DNA of 21,068 nucleotides from Gammaproteobacteria bacterium. Its GTDB lineage: Bacteria > Pseudomonadota > Gammaproteobacteria > Pseudomonadales > Halieaceae. The notes beneath the pieces are model-generated. The model was not told the DNA's origin. It saw only the letters and a program-made list of their open reading frames with translations, and did not search any database. The stretch covers positions 1-21,068 of the forward strand of contig PDSN01000076.1 in NCBI GenBank assembly GCA_002748505.1, in the 5' to 3' direction. The translations under genes and the position numbers were made by a program. This document shows, piece after piece, positions 13,075 to 20,858 of this stretch. The stretch's first letter is position 1. The number at the start of each line of letters is the position of its first letter.

Positions 13075-14451
13075 ATGACTTCCACACGTTTAGAACGCGA
13101 TAGCATGGGTGAATTGCAGGTGCCTGTTGATGCCTTGTACGGCGCACAAACCCAGCGCGCGGTAAATAATTTTCCCATCAGCGGCCGTACCATGCCTGAG
13201 CCTTTTGTGCGTGCTTTAGTGACGCAAAAGCGTGCGGCGGCAAAGGCCAATGCGGCGCTTGAGCAAATACCGCAGACTATGGCCGACGCAATTGTCAAAG
13301 CCTGCGACGATCTCCTGGCGGATGAACAACTGCTGCAACATTTTCCGGTGGACGTATTTCAAACGGGCTCCGGCACCAGCTCCAATATGAATGCCAATGA
13401 AGTCCTGGCAACGCTTGCGAGCAAGCATTTCGGCGATAGTGTTGGCCCCAACGATCACGTTAACTGCGGGCAGAGCAGTAATGACGTAATTCCGTCGGTT
13501 ATCCATATCAGCGCGGCGCTGCAATTAGACAGGGAACTGTTGCCGGCACTGGATCACTTGATTGATACCACGCGCACCAAGGCCGAGAGCATCGACGCTT
13601 ATACCAAAACCGGGCGCACGCACTTGATGGATGCCATGCCGGTGCGTATGAGTCAGAGCCTTCTGGCATGGGTGTCGCAACTTGAAGCGGCGCAAGCGCG
13701 TTTGCAGCAGCTGGTGCCTGCCATACAAACCCTGGCTCAGGGTGGCACGGCGGTGGGCACGGGTATCAACGCACACCCTGAATTCGCCGCCAGTTTCTGT
13801 AAGGTATTAAACGAAGACACAGGCTTGCATTTTCGTCCGGCGGAGAATTTCTTCAGCCATATCGGTTCCCAGGATACCGCTGTTGCGGTTTCGGGCGAAT
13901 TAAAAGCCCTGGCGGTGGCGGTGATGAAAATTGCCAACGATTTGCGCTGGATGAACTCTGGCCCACTGGCGGGTCTGGGCGAAATTGAACTGGAGGCGCT
14001 GCAACCGGGTTCGTCGATTATGCCGGGTAAGGTAAACCCGGTGATTCCCGAGGCTGCGGCGATGGTGGCGGCGCAGGTGATCGGCAATGATGCGACCGTG
14101 ACCATAGGCGGTCAGGCGGGTAATTTTGAATTAAATGTGATGCTGCCGGTGATTGCGGACAACCTGCTTGAAAGCATCGGGCTACTGGCAAAAGTGGCGC
14201 ATTTACTGGCTGACAAGGCCATCGCCAGCTTTAAGGTGAACGAGGCTAATTTGCAACATGCACTGTCACGGAATCCGATTTTAGTGACGGCTCTTAATTC
14301 CCGTATTGGTTATTTGAAAGCAGCGGAAATTGCCAAACAGGCGTATCGGGAAGGGCGTCCGGTGATCGATGTGGCGGCGGAGAAGACCGACCTCAGCGTT
14401 GAGGAATTGACTCAATTGCTGGATCCGACCAAGCTCACCTATGGCGGCTGA
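13075..14451 (+). CDS. fumC: Class II fumarate hydratase
   Basis: Interconverts fumarate and L-malate in the citric acid cycle without an iron-sulfur cluster, so it stays active under iron shortage or superoxide stress. Its 458 residues are normal for the tetrameric fumarase/aspartase superfamily. Visible are TGSGTSSNMNANEV, HVNCGQSSNDVIPSVIH, KTGRTHLMDAMPVRM and the superfamily signature GSSIMPGKVNPVIPE with the catalytic-loop serine. The VNPVIPE ending and overall sequence are closer to the Pseudomonas-type FumC than to E. coli FumC. The N-terminal string RLERDSMGELQVP is standard for fumarase and argues against aspartase. A Fur-like site covers the promoter. Confidence 0.94.
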   Translation: MTSTRLERDSMGELQVPVDALYGAQTQRAVNNFPISGRTMPEPFVRALVTQKRAAAKANAALEQIPQTMADAIVKACDDLLADEQLLQHFPVDVFQTGSGTSSNMNANEVLATLASKHFGDSVGPNDHVNCGQSSNDVIPSVIHISAALQLDRELLPALDHLIDTTRTKAESIDAYTKTGRTHLMDAMPVRMSQSLLAWVSQLEAAQARLQQLVPAIQTLAQGGTAVGTGINAHPEFAASFCKVLNEDTGLHFRPAENFFSHIGSQDTAVAVSGELKALAVAVMKIANDLRWMNSGPLAGLGEIELEALQPGSSIMPGKVNPVIPEAAAMVAAQVIGNDATVTIGGQAGNFELNVMLPVIADNLLESIGLLAKVAHLLADKAIASFKVNEANLQHALSRNPILVTALNSRIGYLKAAEIAKQAYREGRPVIDVAAEKTDLSVEELTQLLDPTKLTYGG

Positions 14452-14502
14452 CGAGGAGCCGGCGAAGTCTTTTTGACGAGTAAAAAGTCTGTTTGATTGT
14501 GA

Positions 14503-14527
14503 CTCCCTCTCCTTCAGGGAGAGGGGG
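14503..14527. terminator. Convergent hairpin between fumC and the small membrane gene
   Basis: CCCTCTCC (14505-14512) and GGAGAGGG (14518-14525), extended by a wobble and a C-G pair, enclose a five-base loop in which the stop codon of the minus-strand gene lies. Neither side has a clear T run, so termination strength is uncertain. Confidence 0.4.
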
Positions 14528-14789
14528 CTTGTTTGCGTTTGTGGGACTTCAGCATCCCGTACAGAGTAATGCCTATCCAGAAGATCTCGATAACAAACGA
14601 ACCCAGATTAAAATGTACGCACAGGGAAACCAGCAGCAACGACGCGCCACATAAATTGAGCCAGTGATAGCGCGGGGAGTCTATGCTACAGCGTTCGCTG
14701 AGCAATAAAAAATACGCCAGAATTACCAGTGTTGTGCCGATAAAACCAATCCAGTGAAATACATCCATGCCGATGAGCGGACTTTGCAT
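14514..14789 (-). CDS. Small three-helix membrane protein (CBU_0592-like)
   Basis: A 91-residue integral membrane protein. Three hydrophobic helices lie at about residues 12-30, 42-60 and 63-80 (FIGTTLVILAYFLLL, LNLCGASLLLVSLCVHFNL, FVIEIFWIGITLYGML), followed by a basic tail KSHKRKQ that should face the cytoplasm. The spacing and the WLNLCGASLLL motif resemble the CBU_0592-type family of unknown function. The ATG at 14789 directly follows the TAA of the lipoprotein gene and has AGGAGGA upstream, so it is the last gene of the lipid-transport operon. A role in that transport is only suggested by position. Confidence 0.75.
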   Translation of the reverse strand: MQSPLIGMDVFHWIGFIGTTLVILAYFLLLSERCSIDSPRYHWLNLCGASLLLVSLCVHFNLGSFVIEIFWIGITLYGMLKSHKRKQAPSP

Positions 14790-15368
14790 TTACAACGCTT
14801 CCTCCTGGCGGTGTATCACCTCGCTGATCTGCTTGCTCAGGCTCAGCAACAGGGCGGAGTAGGCGGCGGAAACCGCGGCGCCATCGCTGCCTTGATTCTC
14901 TTGCTCCAATTGGCTCAGGCGCTGGGCAATCACTTTGCCCTGACGGGACACGCTCCATTCTGCAACCAAAAACGCATTGTCTGCGGTGCTGTCCAGACTA
15001 AGTACAGACACTTTAACCGCATACTCCGGCTGACGATCACGTCGCCAGGGAAAATTGAGGATGGTTTCGGTGCGCAACAACGATGCCAGGTTTAAGCGAA
15101 TAACGCGGCTGATACCATCGCTCAATGGTTCGCCCCAGCGCTGGTAAGGGGGTATGTACAGGCTGTTGGGGCCATCGCGTAACACCAGTTGTTCGCGATC
15201 GAGGTACTGGGCAACGGATACCGGCTCAACGCCGATGCTGGGGCTGCCATGGAGTTCCTGTGGCGCGGAGGCCGCTTCAAGCATAAAGTACTGGCTTTGT
15301 GGTGTGCTGCCACAGGCGCCGAGTAAAAGGCCAAAAAACGCGAGAAAAAACAGCTTGTAGTGGCGCAT
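14790..15368 (-). CDS. PqiC-type ABC-transport auxiliary lipoprotein
   Basis: An outer-membrane lipoprotein of the PqiC/ABC-type transport auxiliary family (PF03886 type). In E. coli, PqiC caps the periplasmic MCE tunnel PqiB. A signal peptide ends in lipobox LGAC with Cys19; position +2 is Gly, consistent with outer-membrane sorting. Then come the family strings SQYFMLEA, IGVEPVSVAQYLDREQLVLRDG, RWGEPLSDGISRVI and, in the C-terminal half, AEWSVSRQGKVIAQ. The ATG at 15368 shares one base with the upstream stop (TGATG), which is tighter than the TTG one codon earlier. It has 192 residues. Its place after the MCE gene points to a joint trans-envelope complex. Confidence 0.86.
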   Translation of the reverse strand: MRHYKLFFLAFFGLLLGACGSTPQSQYFMLEAASAPQELHGSPSIGVEPVSVAQYLDREQLVLRDGPNSLYIPPYQRWGEPLSDGISRVIRLNLASLLRTETILNFPWRRDRQPEYAVKVSVLSLDSTADNAFLVAEWSVSRQGKVIAQRLSQLEQENQGSDGAAVSAAYSALLLSLSKQISEVIHRQEEAL

Positions 15369-16336
15369 CAAGGGGTCTCCTGTTTGCCGCGAAGCAGGGC
15401 TTCGGGTTGTTGTTCCAGGGTGTCGGCCAGCGCCTGAATAGCGCGCCCGGCTTTGGCGACCTCGGTCATCGCCTGATTAAACTGGTACAAGGTGGGTGAG
15501 TCATCCGATACTGAGTATTGCAAGGCAGCGATGGTGTCGCGCAGGGTTTTCACCACCGCCTGCATTTCGTCCAGGGTGCTTTGGGCGGAATTTGACAGTT
15601 GGGGGATTTGCGTATTGACCGCATCGATGGTGTTGTCGGCATTCGCCAGCACTTTGCGAACATCCGGGCCTATGGCGTTGATCTGTTGTTCAAGTTGCCG
15701 CATTGTCGCATTGAGACCAGCCAGGGTTTGTCGTAAATCCGTGGCGATATCCTGTAGATCTGCGTTGTTCACAAACTGATTTAAGCCCGCTAGCGTGCCC
15801 TGTAAATCTGATGCGATACGGGTGAAATCCACCTTTTCGATTTCCCGGGTGATGCGCTCAAAATCTGTCTCCAGAGTGGGGATCTGCACATAGGGCGAAT
15901 CGATATCCGCCAGCGCCAACTGGCTGTCGGGCTTAAAGTCTAATTGTATGTATAAGAGCCCCGTCAACAGACTGATGGTATTGAGCTGAGCGCGCAGGCC
16001 GCGTTCCATCATTTCGCTGAGTAAATCGTGTTTGGCTACTCCCTCGCGGGTGATGTTGTCGCTTTTAATGCTGGCGTTGACTTTGGTGATAATGCCCGCG
16101 TTGTCGCTGTTGAAAATAAGCTCAATATCGGTAACCTGCCCGATTTGCACGCCGCGAAAAGCCACCGGAGCACCCACCGACAAGCCTTTCACCGAGCTGT
16201 CAAACACCATAACGACCTGAAAGGCTTCGCGCCCCCAGCCGCCGCCGAGGGCGACGGCCGCCAGCGCCATGGCAAGCGCCATTGCACCTAACACGAAAAC
16301 GCCGATTAAGGTATTTTTTCTGGAATGTGCGCTCAT
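15368..16336 (-). CDS. MCE-domain lipid-transport protein (MlaD family)
   Basis: A substrate-binding and tunnel component of an MCE lipid transporter, anchored in the inner membrane. It has 322 residues: one membrane helix at about 10-31 (LIGVFVLGAMALAMALAAVAL), a single MCE domain at about 40-118 (VKGLSVGAPVAFRGVQIGQVTDIEL...GLRAQLNTISLLTGLLYIQLDF), then about 200 residues of predicted helix and coiled coil with spaced hydrophobic and asparagine residues (LAGLNQFVNNADLQDIATDLRQTLAGLNATMRQLE). E. coli MlaD is about 183 residues, so this form has a long tail, more like single-MCE proteins with a helical needle. It is translated 11 bases after the ATPase gene and one base overlaps the lipoprotein start. 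Confidence 0.9.
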   Translation of the reverse strand: MSAHSRKNTLIGVFVLGAMALAMALAAVALGGGWGREAFQVVMVFDSSVKGLSVGAPVAFRGVQIGQVTDIELIFNSDNAGIITKVNASIKSDNITREGVAKHDLLSEMMERGLRAQLNTISLLTGLLYIQLDFKPDSQLALADIDSPYVQIPTLETDFERITREIEKVDFTRIASDLQGTLAGLNQFVNNADLQDIATDLRQTLAGLNATMRQLEQQINAIGPDVRKVLANADNTIDAVNTQIPQLSNSAQSTLDEMQAVVKTLRDTIAALQYSVSDDSPTLYQFNQAMTEVAKAGRAIQALADTLEQQPEALLRGKQETP

Positions 16337-16347
16337 AAATCGGATCC

Positions 16348-17106
16348 TTATTCCATGAGTCCGCGGGCGAGAAACTGACGCACTACGGCGTGTTCGGCGT
16401 GCTCGCGTAAGTGTCTGGGATTACCGTAGGCTATTTGCGTTTTACTGCGATTATCCAGGTAAACGGAATTGGTGGCGATGTCAAAAATACTGGGCAATTC
16501 ATGGGTCACCATGACTACCGTTGCCTGTAAGGCATCGCGCATTTGTATAATTAACTCGTCCAGCAGGCGCGAGCTGATCGGGTCCAGCCCCGCTGAGGGT
16601 TCATCGAAAAATAACACGCTGGGGTCCAGCGCAATGGCCCTGGCCAGCGCCGCGCGCTTGCGCATACCGCCGCTGATTTCCGACGGGTAATAATCCTGAT
16701 AACCCGCAAGGCCCACCAGAGCGAGTTTGTAGTCCACAATGTCGGCAATTTCCGCTGCGGTGGCGGTGGTATATTGCCCGAGGGGCAGGGCGATATTTTC
16801 CGCCAGGGTCATTGCGCTGAACAGACCACCATTTTGGTAGGTGATACCCCATTGGCTGCGCATTTGCAGGCGTTGGTTTTCATCGGCCGCGGTAAAGTTT
16901 TCACCGTGATAGAAAATTTCTCCCTCGGCCGGTTCGATAAGGCCAATCATGTGTTTGAGCAGGGTACTCTTACCGCAACCAGAACCGCCCATAATCACAA
17001 ACACGTCCCTCTCGTAAACCGGGAAGTTTAAGTTTTCCTGAATCAGGGTAGAGCCAAAGCGCATGGTCAGGTTTTTAACAGTGATGTGGACGGCTTTTTC
17101 GCTCAC
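16348..17106 (-). CDS. mlaF: Lipid ABC transporter ATP-binding protein (MlaF family)
   Basis: The ATPase that drives the MCE lipid transporter at the cytoplasmic face. In 252 residues it has Walker A GGSGCGKST (about residues 36-44), the Q-loop in YQNGGLFSAMTLAEN, signature EISGGMRKRAALARA, Walker B VLFFDEPSAGLDP and H-loop in VTHELPS. The GGMRKR signature is typical of MlaF rather than of amino-acid or phosphonate importers. It starts with GTG at 17106, two bases after the permease stop, so translation is coupled. The symbol marks the family; the operon is not the canonical mlaFEDCB set. Confidence 0.92.
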   Translation of the reverse strand: MSEKAVHITVKNLTMRFGSTLIQENLNFPVYERDVFVIMGGSGCGKSTLLKHMIGLIEPAEGEIFYHGENFTAADENQRLQMRSQWGITYQNGGLFSAMTLAENIALPLGQYTTATAAEIADIVDYKLALVGLAGYQDYYPSEISGGMRKRAALARAIALDPSVLFFDEPSAGLDPISSRLLDELIIQMRDALQATVVMVTHELPSIFDIATNSVYLDNRSKTQIAYGNPRHLREHAEHAVVRQFLARGLME

Positions 17107-17108
17107 GC

Positions 17109-18236
17109 TTAGAAATCCAGTTGTTGGCAGATAATGTTAATGGTGGCATCGGCAACGATCAGATAGACCACTGACGTTACTACCGCATTGGTGGCGGCCT
17201 GACCGACTGCGGCGGAGCTGCGCCCGGACTGCATGCCCGCGCGACATCCAGCGATGGCGATTAAACCGCCAAATACCAGTGCTTTGATCAAGCCCACCAA
17301 AATGTGTGGCGCAGTAATGGCGAGCTGTGCCTGGGAAAAATACTGCATGGGGCTGAGGTTCATGCCCACCGCGACAATTGCGCCGCCCAATATACACAGG
17401 ATATCGGCGTACAGGGTGAGCAGGGGCATAATGCAAATCAGCGCCAACATGCGCGGTAACACCAGAAATTCAATGGGGGAAATACCCAGAGTCGTGATGG
17501 CGTCGATTTCCTCGTTGGTCTGCATGGTGCCGAGCTGCGCGGCATAGGCAGCCCCGGTGCGCCCAGCCATGACCACGGCGGTCATCAACACACCCATTTC
17601 CCTAAGCGCGCCGATGGTGACCAGGTCTGCTACGTAGATTTCGGCGCCCAGTTGTTTTAGCTGCACCGCGCCCAGATAAGCCAGAATCATCCCTACCAGC
17701 AGGCTGACCAGACTGATAATGCCAAAGGCGTTGGGGCCTGCCTGGTAGACAAAACCCAAAAAATCCACCAGCCGTGTTTTGGCTTTGCCGGTGAGCAAAC
17801 GCCACAGAGCCACAGCGACCGCACCGATAAAAGCGATAAAGGCGGTGATGTGGTGCCAAAGCTCGATAACACGATGGGCGGGATTGATCCGTTGCCACAG
17901 GGTTTTGGGTGGCGGTTCGGGTGGCTGGTAGGGCGGTACTGTGGTGGCGATGTCGAGCAGGGCGACGGCGCCTTCCGGCAATCCTGCGCTGTTAAGTGCT
18001 ATATCCTGTTGCAGGCAATGCCTGTGCAGTTTCAGTAACCATGCCAGCAGCGTGCTGTCCCAGTTTTGCAGGGTGTCGCAGGCAATCTGCAGTTGCTGTA
18101 CCGACTGCGCTGTGAGTTCACCTTTAAGCGCGCCAAAATCGGGCACGGTCGTTGTCAGCGTCCAGTCACCGCTCAAGGTGAGACGGTGACCCTGGGTGTC
18201 GGAGGCCAGCGTGTAACGGGGCTTGGCTGCACTCAT
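17109..18236 (-). CDS. mlaE: MlaE-family lipid permease with N-terminal STAS domain
   Basis: The inner-membrane permease of the MCE transporter. It has 375 residues: an N-terminal soluble STAS-like domain (about 1-100: GHRLTLSGDWTLTTTVPDFGALKGEL... ending in VALLDIATT), a linker, then the MlaE domain with about five or six membrane helices and the family core GALREMGVLMTAVVMAGRTGAAYAAQLGTMQTNEEIDAI. In E. coli the STAS partner MlaB is a separate protein; here the two are fused, a known variant of the family. I start at ATG 18236 because the longer form would use a TTG inside the upstream gene. The ribosome binding site is weak. The upstream DUF3806 gene ends 22 bases away. Confidence 0.9.
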   Translation of the reverse strand: MSAAKPRYTLASDTQGHRLTLSGDWTLTTTVPDFGALKGELTAQSVQQLQIACDTLQNWDSTLLAWLLKLHRHCLQQDIALNSAGLPEGAVALLDIATTVPPYQPPEPPPKTLWQRINPAHRVIELWHHITAFIAFIGAVAVALWRLLTGKAKTRLVDFLGFVYQAGPNAFGIISLVSLLVGMILAYLGAVQLKQLGAEIYVADLVTIGALREMGVLMTAVVMAGRTGAAYAAQLGTMQTNEEIDAITTLGISPIEFLVLPRMLALICIMPLLTLYADILCILGGAIVAVGMNLSPMQYFSQAQLAITAPHILVGLIKALVFGGLIAIAGCRAGMQSGRSSAAVGQAATNAVVTSVVYLIVADATINIICQQLDF

Positions 18237-18258
18237 TCCTGTGATCGCTTTGACTGCT

Positions 18259-18777
18259 TTATTTTTCGTAAGTGTATGGCTTGGCGGGGCGCGCCGCTTC
18301 AATAGCGCGCACGGCCTTGGCGTAAATGTCTTTTACCGGGGTCGTATTCCCCACTTCCGCACGGCGCGAGATCATGGTGATGGGGAACAGATAGCTGTCG
18401 CTTTGATCGCCCTTGAGGGCGCGTGAACGTCCTTTTTTGTCTTCATAGATAACCCATTCCAAATGCAGCTCGTCCGCCAGCAAGTCGCCCATAATCACCC
18501 CCATTGCCTGTAACTCCAGAGTTTGCGAGGGCTTGAGCAGGCGGGCGTCCAGGATTCGTTGCAGCAGCGCCAGATCGAGTGCCTTGTTGCCACTGAAGGA
18601 TTGGCCAAACTCGCGCTGGCTGAGGTCGTTGATACGGGCGCGTTGGGAATCCAGAAATTGACGGTCTATATAACTCAGTTTCTCGACGCGCAGCCCTTCG
18701 GCATCGGCATGGCTGTCAGAGAGAACGCCAAGACCTAAAACAAGCGCGAATAAGGCGTGAATGATTAAGCGGGACAT
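18259..18777 (-). CDS. Exported DUF3806-domain protein
   Basis: A 172-residue protein of unknown function. A signal peptide (SRLIIHALFALVLGLGVLSDSHADA) is followed by a domain that I recognise as DUF3806 from AMGVIMGDLLADELHLEWVIYEDKKGRSRAL and SYLFPITMISRRAEVGNTTPVKDIY. The ATG at 18777 has GGAGGA five bases upstream, a strong site; an earlier ATG at 18810 lacks one. It leads the lipid-transport operon, 22 bases before the permease, and would be periplasmic. A role in that transporter is inferred from position only. Its upstream region is shared with the divergent dapA promoter. Confidence 0.82.
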   Translation of the reverse strand: MSRLIIHALFALVLGLGVLSDSHADAEGLRVEKLSYIDRQFLDSQRARINDLSQREFGQSFSGNKALDLALLQRILDARLLKPSQTLELQAMGVIMGDLLADELHLEWVIYEDKKGRSRALKGDQSDSYLFPITMISRRAEVGNTTPVKDIYAKAVRAIEAARPAKPYTYEK

Positions 18778-18830
18778 GGTTTTCCTCCAAAAGGCGGGCA
18801 TTGTTGGCAAACCATTTTAGCGCGTTTCGG

Positions 18831-18858
18831 TTGTCATGGCAGCCGTGGCGTGGATAAT
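18831..18858 (+). promoter_or_regulatory. Sigma-70 promoter of dapA
   Basis: TTGTCA (18831-18836), a 16-base spacer and GATAAT (18853-18858) each match consensus at 5/6. The expected start near 18866 leaves about 50 leader bases before the ATG at 18916 and rules out the longer in-frame ATG at 18850. Confidence 0.65.
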
Positions 18859-18915
18859 GGCCTTCTTCGCGCTCGTGTGACAGACATGAGCCGTCCAACC
18901 ATACTGGAGACAGAC

Positions 18916-19788
18916 ATGATTACCGGTAGTATTGTTGCACTTGTCACCCCGATGACCGCCGATGGCAGCATTGATTGGGACGCCCTGGACAGACTGATTG
19001 AGTGGCATATTGGGCAGGGTACCAAGGCAATTGTGGCCGTGGGCACCACCGGCGAGAGCGCAACCTTGAGTGTGCCCGAGCACTGTCAGGTTATTGGGCA
19101 CACGGTGAGCCGTGTCGCGGGTCGTATTGCGGTGATTGCCGGTACCGGCTCCAACTCCACCCACGAGGCCATTGAGTTGAGCGACGCCGCCGCCAAGGTC
19201 GGTGCCGATGCCTGCCTGGTGGTAACGCCTTACTACAATCGTCCCACCCAGCGCGGCTTGTATGAGCACCACCGCGCGATAGCCGAGGCCGTGGCCATCG
19301 ACCAGATTCTGTACAATGTACCGGGGCGCACCGCGGTAGATATGAGCAATGATACTGCGGTAGAGCTTGCGGAGATTCCCAATATCGTCGGCATTAAAGA
19401 CGCGACCGGGGACGTGCCCCGCGGGATTGAGCTGATTCAGCGCTGCGCTGGCAAAATGGCGGTGTACTCGGGGGATGATCCCACGGCGCTGGCGCTGATG
19501 GCTGGGGGCGCCAAGGGCAATGTGTCAGTGACGGCGAACATTGCGCCGGGCTTGATGTCACAGATGTGTGAGCTGGCTCTGGCGGGAGACATTGAGGCAG
19601 CCAAAGCGATTGATACTCAGCTTGCACCACTGAACAGGGCCCTGTTTGTAGAGGCCAACCCCATTCCAGTGAAGTGGGCACTGTATCAAATGGGCAAAAT
19701 GGATAGGGGCATTCGCCTGCCTCTAACGCCGCTGGATGAGCGCTATCGCGCTGATCTGGAACGACTTGTGGCGGCACTTGGCGAATAG
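18916..19788 (+). CDS. dapA: 4-hydroxy-tetrahydrodipicolinate synthase
   Basis: Condenses pyruvate with L-aspartate 4-semialdehyde in the first committed step of the diaminopimelate/lysine pathway, supplying lysine and peptidoglycan. With the ATG at 18916 (GGAGA upstream) it has 290 residues against 292 in E. coli, and the catalytic residues keep the E. coli numbers: T44 and T45 (GTTGES), Y107 (TPYYNRP), Y133 (YNVPGRT), R138 and the Schiff-base K161 (GIKDATG). The C-terminal FVEANPIPVKWAL is also standard. bamC follows after 16 bases, the conserved gammaproteobacterial dapA-bamC (nlpB) order. Confidence 0.97.
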   Translation: MITGSIVALVTPMTADGSIDWDALDRLIEWHIGQGTKAIVAVGTTGESATLSVPEHCQVIGHTVSRVAGRIAVIAGTGSNSTHEAIELSDAAAKVGADACLVVTPYYNRPTQRGLYEHHRAIAEAVAIDQILYNVPGRTAVDMSNDTAVELAEIPNIVGIKDATGDVPRGIELIQRCAGKMAVYSGDDPTALALMAGGAKGNVSVTANIAPGLMSQMCELALAGDIEAAKAIDTQLAPLNRALFVEANPIPVKWALYQMGKMDRGIRLPLTPLDERYRADLERLVAALGE

Positions 19789-19804
19789 TTGATAGAGGTT
19801 GTTA

Positions 19805-20845
19805 ATGAATAAACGTGGTGTTTTACCGCTGGCGATGGTGCTGGCGAGCGCAGCGCTGGGTGGCTGTGGTTACTTGATGGGCGACGAGGGTGTGTTTCGC
19901 GATCGCTCAAATGATTACCGCGAAGCGCGCTATGAAGATGGCCGTCTGGCCGTGCCCGAGGGCATGAGTGAAGATGCCCTGGGCGATGCCTATGTGATTC
20001 CCGAAGTCGCGGAAACCGTGCTAAGCGGTGAAAAATTTGAAGTGCCATACCCCGCACCGTTGACCAGTGGTGACGCTGAGCAGTTGGTTCGTATTCAGCG
20101 CCTGGGTGAGGAGCGCTGGGCTCTGTTTGAATTGACGCCCGCGCAGTTGTGGCCCCAGGTGCGCAGTTTTTTAAGCGCTTCCGGGCTGAATATGGTGCGG
20201 CAAGATGCCCAGGCGGGCATTATGGAGAGCCAGTGGGTGCAGTTAGAGGGGGCAAAGCAGCGCTCCCGCTTCCGGTTTCGCATTGAGCAGGGTGTGCAAC
20301 GCGGCAGTTCGGAGCTGCATATTCTGCAGATGAATCAGAGCGACAAAGCCTGGCCTGCAAGCTCCGATAATCCCGAACAGGAAAGCACCATACTCAAAGC
20401 GGTGGCGCAATATGTGGCAAACCGCACCGAGTCCGCATCGGTATCCCTGCTCGCCGAGCGTGGAATCAACGCAGAGGGTAAAGTGGTGCTCAAGGAGAGC
20501 AGCGGCGGCGATTACTATCTTGAATTGGCCTTACCCTATCACCGCGCCTGGGCGTCCCTGGCGCCGGCCCTGAAAAAATCCACCTTTGAAATTACCGATC
20601 GCAATCGCAGCGATGGGCGTTATTTCGTGACCTTCTCAGGGCCGGAGTCCGAGGAAGATCGCGGCTGGTTCAGCGGCTTGTTTGGCGGTGATGACGATCC
20701 ATTATTGGAGCAGGCTTTTGTGGTACTGCTCGACAAACAGTCCGATGACTTAATGCGTATCACCATTCAAAAAGACGATGGCGAAGCACTCGATCGACGC
20801 GATGCACAGCGTTTACTGTCGTTGATTAAGGGTAATATCAATTAA
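19805..20845 (+). CDS. bamC: Outer-membrane assembly lipoprotein BamC
   Basis: An accessory lipoprotein of the BAM complex, which inserts beta-barrel proteins into the outer membrane. It has 346 residues, the same size class as E. coli BamC (344). The signal peptide ends in lipobox LGGC with Cys21. A flexible segment with the family string RSNDYREARYEDGRLAVPEGM follows, which in E. coli contacts BamD, then two helix-grip domains (about 100-215 and 225-340). The ATG at 19805 is preceded by AGAGG; a TTG two codons earlier is less likely. It is cotranscribed with dapA. The repeat family begins 14 bases after the stop. Confidence 0.92.
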   Translation: MNKRGVLPLAMVLASAALGGCGYLMGDEGVFRDRSNDYREARYEDGRLAVPEGMSEDALGDAYVIPEVAETVLSGEKFEVPYPAPLTSGDAEQLVRIQRLGEERWALFELTPAQLWPQVRSFLSASGLNMVRQDAQAGIMESQWVQLEGAKQRSRFRFRIEQGVQRGSSELHILQMNQSDKAWPASSDNPEQESTILKAVAQYVANRTESASVSLLAERGINAEGKVVLKESSGGDYYLELALPYHRAWASLAPALKKSTFEITDRNRSDGRYFVTFSGPESEEDRGWFSGLFGGDDDPLLEQAFVVLLDKQSDDLMRITIQKDDGEALDRRDAQRLLSLIKGNIN

Positions 20846-20858
20846 TCAGAGTTGCCCT

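Noticed and set aside
18850..18915. N-terminal extension of DapA from ATG 18850
   Set aside because: The -10 element overlaps it, it lacks a binding site, and the shorter form aligns residue for residue with E. coli DapA.
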